This document shows, one piece after another, positions 56,278 to 64,000 of a stretch of DNA of 64,000 bases. Positions within the stretch are counted from its first letter, which is position 1; every line of letters begins with the position of its first letter. The DNA comes from Sphingobium sp. AP50 (GTDB taxonomy: Bacteria > Pseudomonadota > Alphaproteobacteria > Sphingomonadales > Sphingomonadaceae), in assembly GCF_900109095.1 (NCBI RefSeq), contig NZ_FNYZ01000006.1:124001-188000 (forward strand), written 5' to 3'. The position numbers were made by a program, and so were the translations under genes. A model generated the notes under the pieces. The model did no database searches. It was given only the letters and a program-made list of their open reading frames with translations, and was not told where the DNA came from.

Positions 56278-56625
56278 ATGCCCTATACCGGAAGCTGCCA
56301 CTGCGGGGCCGTCACTTTCAGCGTCGCGGCCGCCTCGCCAACCGAAGGCATGATATGCAACTGCTCCCATTGCAGCCGCAAGGGCTTCGTCCTGACTTTC
56401 GTGCCCGTCGACCAGTTCACGCTGGAAAGCGGCGCGGAGAGCCTGACCGACTATCTCTTCTACAAGCACAATATCACGCATCAATTCTGCAAAACCTGCG
56501 GGACGGAGCCTTTCGCGCTCGGCAAATCGCCCCAGGGTGAGATGCGCGCGATCAACCTGCGCTGCGTGCCATCAATCGATATCGATGCGCTGACCATCAC
56601 CAAGGTCGACGGCGCCAGCTTCTAA
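56278..56625 (+). CDS. GFA family protein (glutathione-dependent formaldehyde-activating-like)
   Basis: A 115-residue zinc-binding protein with the Gfa cysteine pattern: Cys7 and Cys9 (CHC), Cys28, Cys30 and Cys33 (CNCSHC) and a late CKTCG pair. Relatives include glutathione-dependent formaldehyde-activating enzyme, but most small GFA proteins have no proven activity. ATG at 56278 follows AGGAGA; longer frames run back into the preceding broken gene. Confidence 0.87.
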   Translation: MPYTGSCHCGAVTFSVAAASPTEGMICNCSHCSRKGFVLTFVPVDQFTLESGAESLTDYLFYKHNITHQFCKTCGTEPFALGKSPQGEMRAINLRCVPSIDIDALTITKVDGASF

Positions 56626-56707
56626 CTCTGACTTTGCGCTGTCACGAGACGTCCCTATATGGGCGCTTTCGCGCGTCTGGCGCGACCATAGATATGGAGC
56701 AGTTGAA

Positions 56708-57913
56708 TTGAGCAAGGTTCTGGTCATCGGCGCAGGCGGCGTCGGTTCCGTCGCGGTCCACAAGATGGCGATGAATCCCGATATTTTCAGCCATATCACG
56801 CTGGCCAGCCGTCGGATTGTGAGCTGTGAAAAGGTCGCCGAATCGGTGAAGGCGCTGACCGGCGTGACCATCGACGTGGCCCAGGTCGACGCCGACAATG
56901 TCGAGGAAACCGTCGCCCTCATCCAGAAGGTGCAGCCCAAGCTGGTCGTGAATCTGGCGCTCCCCTATCAGGATCTGGCGATCATGGACGCCTGCCTCGC
57001 GACCAAGACCGACTATCTCGACACCGCCAATTACGAACCGCGCGACACGCCCAAGTTCGAATATAGCTGGCAGTGGGCCTATCAGGAACGCTTCAAGGAA
57101 GCCGGCATCATGGCGCTGCTGGGCTCTGGCTTCGATCCCGGCGTGACCAGCGTGTTCGCCAGCTACATCAAGAAGCATCTGCTCGATACGATCGACACGC
57201 TCGACATTCTCGATTGCAATGGCGGCGACCATGGCCAGCATTTCGCCACCAACTTCAACCCGGAAATCAACATCCGCGAAGTGACCGCCCCGTCGCGTCA
57301 CTGGGCGAACGGCGAATGGGTCGAAGGCCCGGCGCTCAGCCACAAGCAGAGCTTCGATTTCGATCAGGTTGGCCCCAAGAACATGTACCTCATGTATCAT
57401 GAGGAACTGGAATCGCTCGCCAAATTCTATCCGGAAATCAAGCGTATCCGCTTCTGGATGACCTTCGGCGACGCTTACCTCAAGCATCTGGAGGTTCTCC
57501 AGAATGTCGGCATGACGCGGATCGATCCGGTCATCTATAATGGCCAGGAAATCATCCCGCTTCAGTTCCTGAAGGCCGTACTGCCCGAACCGTCGAGCCT
57601 GGGTTCCACCACCAAGGGCAAGACCAATATCGGCGACATCGCCACCGGCCAGAAGGATGGTCAGGAAAAGACCGTCTATATCTATCAGGTCTGCGATCAT
57701 GAAGAAGCCTATGCCGAAACCGGCAATCAGGCGGTCAGCTACACCACCGGCGTCCCGGCGATGATCGGCGCGGCCATGATGCTCACGGGCGCCTGGAAGG
57801 GTGAAGGCGTGTTCAACATCGAACAGTTCGATCCCGATCCCTTCATGGACATGCTGAACAAGCACGGCCTGCCCTGGCAGGTGAAGGAACTGGACGCGCC
57901 GCTGTCGTTCTAA
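56708..57913 (+). CDS. Carboxynorspermidine/carboxyspermidine dehydrogenase
   Basis: Saccharopine dehydrogenase-like enzyme that condenses putrescine (or diaminopropane) with aspartate semialdehyde using NADPH to give carboxyspermidine. The 401-residue protein begins with the Rossmann motif VIGAGGVGSVAV and has NLALPYQDLAIMDACLATKT and GSGFDPGVTSVF, characteristic of CASDH/Lys1-type proteins in this pathway. TTG start at 56708 has GGAG 8 bases upstream. The decarboxylase gene follows, supporting the polyamine role. Confidence 0.9.
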   Translation: MSKVLVIGAGGVGSVAVHKMAMNPDIFSHITLASRRIVSCEKVAESVKALTGVTIDVAQVDADNVEETVALIQKVQPKLVVNLALPYQDLAIMDACLATKTDYLDTANYEPRDTPKFEYSWQWAYQERFKEAGIMALLGSGFDPGVTSVFASYIKKHLLDTIDTLDILDCNGGDHGQHFATNFNPEINIREVTAPSRHWANGEWVEGPALSHKQSFDFDQVGPKNMYLMYHEELESLAKFYPEIKRIRFWMTFGDAYLKHLEVLQNVGMTRIDPVIYNGQEIIPLQFLKAVLPEPSSLGSTTKGKTNIGDIATGQKDGQEKTVYIYQVCDHEEAYAETGNQAVSYTTGVPAMIGAAMMLTGAWKGEGVFNIEQFDPDPFMDMLNKHGLPWQVKELDAPLSF

Positions 57914-57920
57914 AATCAAG

Positions 57921-57997
57921 GTGCTCCTGCGAAAGCAGGAGCCCAGGGTTCCGGGCGCCGTTTTTGGCGCCCTAGGCTCCTGTTTTCGCAGGAGCAC
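57921..57997. repeat. Family B palindromic repeat inside the polyamine gene pair
   Basis: A 77-bp palindrome with arms GTGCTCCTGCGAAAGCAGGA and its near-complement, plus an inner GGCGCC core. It lies between the dehydrogenase stop and the decarboxylase start, ending 13 bases before the ATG, so the GGAG next to its right end may help form the ribosome site of nspC. Confidence 0.85.
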
Positions 57998-58010
57998 GGA
58001 GTACATTGTC

Positions 58011-59183
58011 ATGGAAACCCGCGCCGGCGATCCCGCCGCTTTCGCTCATTTCGATCTGTACCGCGTCCCCTCGCCCGCCTTCGTGGTGGATGAGGCCGCG
58101 GTGCGGCGGAACCTGTCCATCCTGCGCGACATTGGCGACCGCGCCGGCATCAAGGTGCTGGGCGCGCTCAAGGCCTTCTCCATGTGGTCGCTTGGGGGCG
58201 TGCTGGGCGAATATCTGGACGGCGTCTGCGCATCGGGCATCTATGAAGCGCGCCTTGGCAGGGAGGAATATAAGGGTGAAGTCGCAACCTATTGCGCCGC
58301 CTATAAGCCTGCCGATCTGGCTGAAATCCTGAAGATTTCCGATCATGTGATCTTCAACAGCCCCGGCCAGATCGCCCGGATGAAGCCGGTGATCGACGCG
58401 GCGCGCGCGGAAGGCCGCGTCTTCGACATCGGCCTGCGCCTTAACCCCCTCCATCCGGAGGGCGAAGTGCCCAAATATGATCCGTCGCAGCCGCACAGCC
58501 GCCTCGGTTTCCCGGTGAACCAGCTTCGCCCCGAGCATCTGGAAGGCGTCGACGGCCTGCACGTCCATAATCTGTGCGAACAGGATTTCCTGCCGCTCGA
58601 ACGCACCTGGGCCGCGATCGAGCCGTTCGTCATGCCCCATGTCGGCACCCTCAAATGGCTGAACTTCGGCGGTGGCCATCATGTCACCCGCGCCGATTAC
58701 CAGATTGACGACCTCATCGCCTTCCTTCAACGGATCAAGGCGCAGACCGGCCTCGAACTCTATATCGAACCGGGCGAAGCGATGGCGCTCGACGCCGGCA
58801 TATTGATCGGCGAAATCCTGGACGTGATCGACAATGGCATGCCCGTCGCCATTACCGACATCAGCGCCACATGCCACATGCCCGACGTGATCGAAGCCCC
58901 CTATCGCCCCGCCATGCTGCATGAGCCGGAGGAAGGCCCGGTCACGCGCCTTGGCGGCCCATCCTGCCTCGCGGGCGACATCATCGGCGATTATCGCATC
59001 CCCGGCGGGGCCGAACCGGGGGCGCGTATCGCCTTCCTCGATCAGGCCCATTATTCGATGGTGAAGACCAACACCTTCAACGGCGTGCCTCTGCCCGCCA
59101 TCTGGCTGTGGAATTCCGAATCCGACCAACTCACGGAAATCCGATCCTTTTCATATGACGATTTCAAGACACGCCTGTCCTGA
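58011..59183 (+). CDS. nspC: Carboxynorspermidine/carboxyspermidine decarboxylase
   Basis: Fold-III PLP enzyme that decarboxylates carboxyspermidine to spermidine. The 390-residue protein has the PLP lysine in LGALKAFS (Lys54), NFGGGHHVTRADY, IEPGEAMALDAG and ITDISATCHMPDVIEAPYRP, typical of CANSDC. ATG at 58011 is used because upstream sequence is the family B repeat. With the preceding dehydrogenase it forms the alternative spermidine pathway that needs no decarboxylated SAM. Confidence 0.93.
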   Translation: METRAGDPAAFAHFDLYRVPSPAFVVDEAAVRRNLSILRDIGDRAGIKVLGALKAFSMWSLGGVLGEYLDGVCASGIYEARLGREEYKGEVATYCAAYKPADLAEILKISDHVIFNSPGQIARMKPVIDAARAEGRVFDIGLRLNPLHPEGEVPKYDPSQPHSRLGFPVNQLRPEHLEGVDGLHVHNLCEQDFLPLERTWAAIEPFVMPHVGTLKWLNFGGGHHVTRADYQIDDLIAFLQRIKAQTGLELYIEPGEAMALDAGILIGEILDVIDNGMPVAITDISATCHMPDVIEAPYRPAMLHEPEEGPVTRLGGPSCLAGDIIGDYRIPGGAEPGARIAFLDQAHYSMVKTNTFNGVPLPAIWLWNSESDQLTEIRSFSYDDFKTRLS

Positions 59184-59217
59184 TTTTGACCGCACAGGCG
59201 CATGATTGCCTGCGTTA

Positions 59218-59258
59218 ATCGGGCGGAAAGCATCTTCCGCCCGATAGAAATTTCCTTT
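59218..59258 (+). terminator. Intrinsic terminator after nspC
   Basis: ATCGGGCGGAA (59218-59228) and TTCCGCCCGAT (59235-59245) form a perfect 11-bp stem with a 6-base loop, followed by AGAAATTTCCTTTCTTTT. It ends the spermidine pair and precedes the decarboxylase leader. Confidence 0.85.
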
Positions 59259-59319
59259 CTTTTCAACACCTCACCCACACTCCAGCACGGTTCATGGCAG
59301 GGTGCGCAACAAATTTGAG

Positions 59320-59409
59320 ATGCGTGCTTTACAGGGGGGACCCCTCCGCATATATCGACCGTCCGCTGCCCCATGGGACTTCCACCGCAAGGCAGCTTTT
59401 TCGCCCTGA
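59320..59409 (+). CDS. 29-aa upstream ORF / possible leader peptide of the decarboxylase gene
   Basis: ATG at 59320 reads 29 codons to TGA at 59407-59409, nine bases before the ribosome site of the decarboxylase. The peptide starts MRALQGGPLRIYRPSAAP and ends WDFHRKAAFSP. It overlaps the attenuator-like hairpin, so a ribosome on it would block hairpin formation. A GAG directly upstream is a weak ribosome site. It recalls, without clear homology, the SpeFL arrest peptide upstream of ornithine decarboxylase in enterobacteria. Confidence 0.4.
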   Translation: MRALQGGPLRIYRPSAAPWDFHRKAAFSP

Positions 59410-59431
59410 ACTACACTGGAGGTCCCTTGAA
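59334..59431 (+). promoter_or_regulatory. Attenuator-like leader of the ornithine/lysine decarboxylase gene
   Basis: GCTGCC (59365-59370) pairs with GGCAGC (59391-59396), with inner TGG/CCA pairs, and is followed by TTTTT (59397-59401): a terminator-like hairpin inside the leader. GGGACC and TCC at 59337-59347 can pair with the ribosome site GGAGGTCCC (59418-59426). A speF RNA motif is known upstream of such genes in alphaproteobacteria; I could not match it formally. Confidence 0.5.
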
Positions 59432-60631
59432 TTGCACAAGCATCCTAGCGCGCTGGGGGTAGCGACCACCCTCACACCGGCAGCACCGGTAACGCTGATT
59501 CGCCCCGAAGCCGCTGCTCGGGCCGCCCGCTTCTTTACGGAGAAGTTTCCGGGTCGCTCGCTCTATGCGGTGAAGGCCAATCCGTCTCCTGATCTGATCC
59601 GCACGCTGTACGCATCGGGCATCACGCATTTCGACGTGGCCTCGATCGCGGAAGTGCGTCTGGTCGCCGAGACGCTGGCGGGCGAAGACCATGTCAAGCT
59701 GTGCTTCATGCACCCGGTCAAGGCCGAGGAAGCGATTGCGCTGGCTTATCATGATTATGGCGTGCGCACCTTCTCGCTCGACACGATCGAGGAGTTGGAA
59801 AAGATCATGCGCGCCACCGGCGACGCGACCGATCTGGAGCTGTGCGTTCGTCTGCGCGTCTCGTCCGAACATTCGGAACTCAGCCTCGCGTCGAAGTTCG
59901 GCGCGGAACTGGGCGAAACCCGCGAACTGCTGATGGCCACCCGTCAGGCCGCCGATGCGCTGGGCATCTGCTTCCATGTCGGCAGCCAGGCCATGAGCCC
60001 CCAGGCCTATAGCGATGCGATCGAGCGCGTGCGCGCCGCGATCGTGGACGCAGCCGTCACGGTCGACATCATCGATGTCGGCGGCGGCTTCCCGTCCATC
60101 TATCCGGGCATGGAGCCCGTCGCGCTCGAAAATTATTTCGAAGCGATCCACCGTGGTTTCGAAAGCCTGCCGGTCAGCTATTCGTCGGAATTGTGGTGCG
60201 AACCTGGCCGCGCGCTGTCGGCGGAATATAGCTCGATCATCGTGCGCGTCGAACGTCGCCGCGGGACCGAACTCTACATCAACGACGGCGCCTATGGCGC
60301 GCTGTTCGACGCCGCGCATATCGGCTGGCGCTTCCCCGTGGCTCTGCTGCGCGAGGAAGAGAGCGAGGAGGAGATGACCGCCTTCTCCTTCTACGGTCCG
60401 ACCTGCGACGATATGGACCATATGGTCGGCCCCTTCATGCTCCCTGATGACGTGAAGGTCGGCGACTATATCGAAATCGGCATGCTCGGCGCCTATGGCG
60501 CGGCGATGCGCACCGGCTTCAACGGCTTCACGTCGGAATCGACGATCGAAGTGGAAGATGAGCCGATGGCCAGCCTCTATGCCGAAACCGTCGCGCCGCG
60601 CCGTCGCGCAACTGTCATCAAGCTGGGCTAA
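59432..60631 (+). CDS. Ornithine/lysine decarboxylase, fold III PLP type
   Basis: Makes putrescine from ornithine, or cadaverine from lysine, feeding the spermidine genes upstream. The 399-residue protein has the PLP lysine Lys48 (YAVKANP), HVGSQAMSPQAY, IDVGGGFPSIYPG, CEPGRALSAEY and the active-site Cys and Asp in GPTCDDMD. TTG at 59432 is preferred: GGAGG lies 9 bases upstream and homology begins there. An in-frame ATG at 59294 would translate the structured leader. Substrate preference is not certain. Confidence 0.9.
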   Translation: MHKHPSALGVATTLTPAAPVTLIRPEAAARAARFFTEKFPGRSLYAVKANPSPDLIRTLYASGITHFDVASIAEVRLVAETLAGEDHVKLCFMHPVKAEEAIALAYHDYGVRTFSLDTIEELEKIMRATGDATDLELCVRLRVSSEHSELSLASKFGAELGETRELLMATRQAADALGICFHVGSQAMSPQAYSDAIERVRAAIVDAAVTVDIIDVGGGFPSIYPGMEPVALENYFEAIHRGFESLPVSYSSELWCEPGRALSAEYSSIIVRVERRRGTELYINDGAYGALFDAAHIGWRFPVALLREEESEEEMTAFSFYGPTCDDMDHMVGPFMLPDDVKVGDYIEIGMLGAYGAAMRTGFNGFTSESTIEVEDEPMASLYAETVAPRRRATVIKLG

Positions 60632-60653
60632 CCGCCCCGCAGGAGAGAATGCT

Positions 60654-60692
60654 ATCCCTCGCCGCTCCCCCTTGGCGGCGAGGGATTTTCTT
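60654..60692 (+). terminator. Intrinsic terminator after the decarboxylase gene
   Basis: ATCCCTCGCCGC (60654-60665) and GCGGCGAGGGAT (60675-60686) make a perfect 12-bp stem with a 9-base loop followed by TTTCTTT. Confidence 0.9.
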
Positions 60693-60712
60693 TGCCTGCG
60701 ATCAATTCACTC

Positions 60713-60782
60713 CGTCGTTGCGAGCGCAGCGAAGCAATCCATCGGTGCTCCAGTGGATTGCTTCGCTGCGCTCGCAATGACG
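60713..60782. repeat. Family C palindromic repeat
   Basis: A 70-bp palindrome with arms of about 29 bp (GTTGCGAGCGCAGCGAAGCA and complement), nearly identical to the copy at 39886. It lies between convergent decarboxylase and methyltransferase genes. Confidence 0.88.
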
Positions 60783-60793
60783 AAACTGGCAAG

Positions 60794-61999
60794 TTATCGC
60801 CGGAAAATGCCCACCAGTTCGACATGGGTGGTCCAGCGGAATTGCCCTACGGGCTTAACGCTTTCCAGCACATAGCCCGCCGCCACCAGATGCGCCGCAT
60901 CGCGCGCAAAGCTGGCGGGATTGCAGGACACATAGGCGACCAGCGGCACCGCCGACGCTGCGATCTGCAACACCTGTTCCTTCGCGCCGGCGCGCGGCGG
61001 GTCCAGTATGATCGCGGCAAAGCGGTTCAGTTCCTCCGGCGTCAACGGCCGCCGGAACAGATCGCGATGATCCGCCACCAGCCGCCGCTGCGCCCGCGCC
61101 GCGCCCAGTTTCAGCGACAGGATCACGTCACGCGCGCCCTCCGCTGCATAGACCGGCCGCTTCGCGCCCAGCGCCAGCGCAAAGGTGCCAAGCCCGCAGA
61201 ACAGGTCCGCGATCGCACCCGTTCCCGGCAGCGCATCGCGCACCGCGCCGACCAGCGCCGCCTCACCATCTGGCGTGGCCTGAAGGAAGGAGAAGGGCGG
61301 GAAACCTACCGCCGCGCCGCCAAAGCTGATCGTCGCCGCCTCCGGCTCCCAGCGCGTCTGCGGGCCATCGCCTTCATCGATCGTCAGCCGCGCCAGCCCG
61401 TGCGTTCGCGCGAAATCGCCCAGCCCTTCATCCGCTGCCAGCCCGGCGACCTTCACGCCCTCCAGCAACAGGTCGACACCCTGGTCGATCAGCGACATGC
61501 GCACATGCGCCGCCCGCTTGTCCGGCAGGATCAGGCCCAGCAGATCGCGCAGCGGCGCCAGCAGCGCGAACAGCCGGGGATCGAGCACCGCGCACATTTG
61601 CAGGTCGATCAGCTTGTGACTGCCCTCCTCCGCAAAGCCGATGGTAATCTTCCTGCCCGCCCGCGCCGCGCGCAACGACGCGCGCCGCCGCGTCATCGGC
61701 GGCGAAATATGGAGCGGCAGCACCGTTCCGGGTGTGATGCCCTGCCCGGCCAGCGCGCCGGTGACGCGCGCCGTCACGAAATCGGCATAGCTTTCCTCGT
61801 CCAGATGCTGGAGCTGGCACCCGCCGCAGGCCGGGAAATGGCTACAGGGCGGCACGGCATGGTGGACACCGAATGCGACACTTCCGTCCGGCCTGATCCA
61901 GTCGCCCGGCGCTGTCAGGGGAAAGTGGCGGCCGTCGGCCGTGACGCCATCGCCCTTGGCGGCGACGCGGATGATGCTGTCTATTTCGCTGTCTGTCAC
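60794..61999 (-). CDS. RlmD/RumA-type RNA (uracil-5-)-methyltransferase
   Basis: A 401-residue SAM-dependent m5U methyltransferase. The [4Fe-4S] cysteines are in CSHFPACGGCQLQH and a later MCAV. The SAM domain has DLFCGLGTFALALG, and catalysis maps to LDPPRAGA and VSCNPASFARD. No N-terminal TRAM domain is obvious beyond the first 45 residues. 23S U1939 or U747 is the likely target by family. GTG start at 61999 overlaps the next gene's stop by 4 bases. Confidence 0.88.
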   Translation of the reverse strand: MTDSEIDSIIRVAAKGDGVTADGRHFPLTAPGDWIRPDGSVAFGVHHAVPPCSHFPACGGCQLQHLDEESYADFVTARVTGALAGQGITPGTVLPLHISPPMTRRRASLRAARAGRKITIGFAEEGSHKLIDLQMCAVLDPRLFALLAPLRDLLGLILPDKRAAHVRMSLIDQGVDLLLEGVKVAGLAADEGLGDFARTHGLARLTIDEGDGPQTRWEPEAATISFGGAAVGFPPFSFLQATPDGEAALVGAVRDALPGTGAIADLFCGLGTFALALGAKRPVYAAEGARDVILSLKLGAARAQRRLVADHRDLFRRPLTPEELNRFAAIILDPPRAGAKEQVLQIAASAVPLVAYVSCNPASFARDAAHLVAAGYVLESVKPVGQFRWTTHVELVGIFRR

Positions 62000-63360
62000 A
62001 ATCGCGCGGCGATAGCCGCTGGCAGCATGCGAAGCAAATCATCCGCGACAAAAGCCGCACCGGCCCGCCGCGCCGCCTCTCCGTGCAGCCACACCGCCTC
62101 GCAAGCCGCGCGGAACGGATCGCCTGTCACCGCCAGCCGCCCGGCAGCGAGGCCCGCCAGCACATCGCCCGTGCCTGCGGTCGACAGCCATGGTGACGCG
62201 CCGCTCGCAACCGCCGCCCGCCCATCCGGCGCGGCGATCACGCTGTCCGCGCCCTTGTAGACAACGACGGAACCGCTTCGTGCCGCCGCCGCCAGTGCCC
62301 GGTCAATCTTGTTGCCGACATCGTCGCCGAACATATGGTCGAACTCACCTTCATGCGGCGTCACGATCGCGGGGGAGGGCAAGTCCCCGAACCCCATTTC
62401 CGCGAACAGCCATAAGGCATCCGCATCGGCCACAAAGGGGATATTCGCCCCAGTTGCCGCAGCCAGCCTTTCCCAGGCGGAAGGGTTCCGACCAAGTCCG
62501 GGTCCGATCAGGATGGCCTTGGCACGATTAAAGTCCAGGGATGCGCTTTGCACGATAGCACGGCTCAGGACGGGCACAGGCGTATCAGCGATCAACCTGA
62601 CATAGCCAGCCCCCGACCGCGCGGCTGCTTCTGCTGACAGGCAAGCGGCGCCCGGCATCTCCCCGCCAACCACCGCGACCAATCCACGCGTATATTTATG
62701 CGCCTCTGCCCCCGGCGCCTCCAGCACCGGCGCACCCAGTTGATGCACCGCACTCGGCACAGCGATGCCGATATCCGCCAGCACCAGTCGCCCCATATGC
62801 CGCGCCGCCGGCTGCAACAGATGGGCGGGCTTCCATGCCCCCAAAGCGATAGTCGTCCCAAAACGCGGTACGGAGGACAGCAAAGCCCCGCTATCCGTCT
62901 CCACCCCGCTCGGCAGGTCGACGGCATGGCTGTACGCCGCAGCCTCGACCAGCGAACAAAGCCGCTCCGCCACTGCGCTATCCAGCCCGCGCGTCAGGCC
63001 GGTGCCGAACAGCGCATCGACCAGTTGCGTCGCAGGCGCCGCCGTCATCATATCCTCTACCGGCCCGCCCCATGCCACCCGCGCGCGCTGGCTCGATAGC
63101 GTGCGACTCTCGCCCAGCGTCGCCACCCGCACTGGCACGCCGCGATCGCGCAATATCCGCGCAATCACGAAGCCGTCGCCACCATTATTGCCCGGCCCAC
63201 ACAGGATCAGCGTGTCGCGTTTATGCCCCGCGCGCCAGATGATTTCCGCCGCCGCCGCGCCCGCCGTCTCCATCAGGCCATAGTCATCGACGCCTGCATC
63301 GAAGGCCGCCTGTTCCGCCGCGCGCATCTGCGCCGCCGTCAGGATCGGGCCGCCATGCAT
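61996..63360 (-). CDS. nnr: Bifunctional NAD(P)H-hydrate epimerase / ADP-dependent dehydratase
   Basis: Repairs hydrated NAD(P)H. The 454-residue fusion has an N-terminal YjeF_N epimerase (LILCGPGNNGGDGFVIARIL) and a C-terminal ribokinase-like dehydratase (AVVGGEMPGAACLSAEA, VTPHEGEFDHMFG, STAGTGDVLAGLAAG). I chose ATG at 63360, one base overlapping the lipoprotein stop; a longer frame runs through that gene. Co-directional with the lipoprotein and methyltransferase genes. Confidence 0.93.
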   Translation of the reverse strand: MHGGPILTAAQMRAAEQAAFDAGVDDYGLMETAGAAAAEIIWRAGHKRDTLILCGPGNNGGDGFVIARILRDRGVPVRVATLGESRTLSSQRARVAWGGPVEDMMTAAPATQLVDALFGTGLTRGLDSAVAERLCSLVEAAAYSHAVDLPSGVETDSGALLSSVPRFGTTIALGAWKPAHLLQPAARHMGRLVLADIGIAVPSAVHQLGAPVLEAPGAEAHKYTRGLVAVVGGEMPGAACLSAEAAARSGAGYVRLIADTPVPVLSRAIVQSASLDFNRAKAILIGPGLGRNPSAWERLAAATGANIPFVADADALWLFAEMGFGDLPSPAIVTPHEGEFDHMFGDDVGNKIDRALAAAARSGSVVVYKGADSVIAAPDGRAAVASGASPWLSTAGTGDVLAGLAAGRLAVTGDPFRAACEAVWLHGEAARRAGAAFVADDLLRMLPAAIAARL

Positions 63361-63725
63361 CAGCGCGATCCGGCAATCTGCGCGGGCAGGCGATAGCGGT
63401 CGTCCCCGGTCGCCACCTCGATCTGCTGCTTGCCGGTGATCTTGAGCTTTGCCGGTTCCGCGCCGTCCGCCGCCTCCAGCCCGCGCCCGTCGGCCAGCAC
63501 GCGAAAGCGGCGGAAACCGCCGTCGGGGTGGCGGATCGTCAACTGGTCGCCCTGCCGCTCGATCAGGCAATCATGCGCCCACTCTTCAGACTGGCCGGTG
63601 ATGCAATCCGCCTTGCCATCATCGACCGGCGCCTGCGCACCCGCCGCCTGATTGCCCGGCTTCGACGCCTGCTCGCCACAACCAGCCAGCAGCGCCAGTA
63701 GCAGCATCGGCGCCAGCCGCCTCAT
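63360..63725 (-). CDS. Hypothetical lipoprotein, 121 aa
   Basis: A type II signal with lipobox LLAGC (Cys16) followed by about 105 residues, including DGKADCITGQSEEWAHDC, a pair of cysteines that could form a disulfide, and a beta-rich end (KLKITGKQQIEVATGDDRYRL). ATG at 63725 overlaps the preceding gene's stop by 4 bases. No family recognised. Confidence 0.75.
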   Translation of the reverse strand: MRRLAPMLLLALLAGCGEQASKPGNQAAGAQAPVDDGKADCITGQSEEWAHDCLIERQGDQLTIRHPDGGFRRFRVLADGRGLEAADGAEPAKLKITGKQQIEVATGDDRYRLPAQIAGSR

Positions 63726-64000
63726 GCCAGCCGACTCCGGCATTCCAGCACGATCGGGCCAAGGATATCGGCAAAGCGTTTCTGCCCGGCCGCATCGCCC
63801 ACCAGATCCTGCCGCATCTCGATCCCCAGATAGGGGATGCCATTGGCTTCGGCATGGCGGTTCATCGTCGCATTCAGCAATTGCCCGGAATAGGGCAGCT
63901 GGTCGCCAACCTTCAGCCCCGCCGCCTCCAGCAAGGGGATGGCGATCCGCGCCGCGCGATCATCCTGATTATAGAGAATGCCGATATCCCATGGCCGCTG
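63722..64000 (-). CDS. N-formylglutamate amidohydrolase family protein (C-terminal part, right edge)
   Basis: The last 92 residues of a protein that enters from the right edge: RPWDIGILYNQDDRAARI, then LPYSGQLLNATMNRHAEANG and GIEMRQDLVGDAAGQK, which match the C-terminal half of the N-formylglutamate amidohydrolase (FGase/HutG-like) family. The N-terminal metal-binding part is outside the window, so catalytic residues cannot be checked. It overlaps the lipoprotein start by 4 bases. Confidence 0.8.
   Translation of the reverse strand, partial: QRPWDIGILYNQDDRAARIAIPLLEAAGLKVGDQLPYSGQLLNATMNRHAEANGIPYLGIEMRQDLVGDAAGQKRFADILGPIVLECRSRLA

Overview
The window looks like chromosome of a GC-rich alphaproteobacterium of the sphingomonad group, most likely Sphingobium or a close relative such as Novosphingobium or Sphingopyxis. 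Reasons: hemA is the ALA-synthase type, hslVU, lepB-rnc-era and plsY-dprA-topA are in sphingomonad-like order, TonB receptors and several secreted S9/M28 peptidases are present, and polyamines are made by the carboxyspermidine route, which fits the spermidine chemotype of those genera rather than the homospermidine type of Sphingomonas sensu stricto. The genus is inference; nothing here names a strain.

Layout. 1-8.6 kb: a DUF418 membrane protein and a DPP-IV-like peptidase, a tRNA-Val(CAC), an entericidin-like lipoprotein, hslVU behind a candidate heat-shock promoter, and oligopeptidase B. 8.7-17.9 kb: an archaeal-type prolyl-tRNA synthetase, a small polyhydroxyalkanoate locus (phaR, a short PhaC-like protein with a cysteine nucleophile, a thiolase), alanine racemase, an MHS-type transporter, an M28 peptidase and a CsaA-like protein. 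18.0-27.4 kb: a propionyl-CoA/methylmalonyl-CoA operon (pccB, 81-aa membrane protein, mce, methylmalonyl-CoA mutase, bioB, 32-aa membrane peptide, pccA) divergent from an ScfR/PccR-type regulator, with TTTGCAAA-like boxes between them. 27.5-33.1 kb: TonB receptor, nucleoside hydrolase, LysR/SDR pair. 33.3-46.4 kb: housekeeping genes (gor, pgi, lepB-rnc-era, topA, dprA, plsY) plus a 2OG-Fe dioxygenase and a GGDEF protein. 46.4-50.3 kb: maa-like acetyltransferase, murI, a 52-aa ORF coupled to hemA, and a nitrilase.

50.3-56.7 kb is the most accessory part. A broken GIY-YIG nuclease gene lies between perfect 26-bp inverted repeats that share their ends with palindromes scattered through the window. 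Then come the betaine-lipid genes btaAB behind a candidate Pho box, and a ligase-associated exonuclease/ATP-dependent DNA ligase pair interrupted and followed by small broken genes, one split by an amber codon. 56.7-60.7 kb holds the polyamine genes (carboxyspermidine dehydrogenase, carboxyspermidine decarboxylase, ornithine/lysine decarboxylase). The decarboxylase has a structured leader with a 29-codon upstream ORF, an intrinsic-terminator-like hairpin and a possible anti-Shine-Dalgarno pairing. 60.8-64 kb: an RlmD-type RNA methyltransferase, NAD(P)HX repair enzyme, a lipoprotein and the end of an N-formylglutamate amidohydrolase.

At least five families of palindromic intergenic repeats (called A-E here) occur, mostly at convergent gene ends but also inside two operons. 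The strongest leads for undescribed biology are the inverted-repeat-bounded GIY-YIG element that may be the source of family A, and the attenuator-like leader of the decarboxylase gene.
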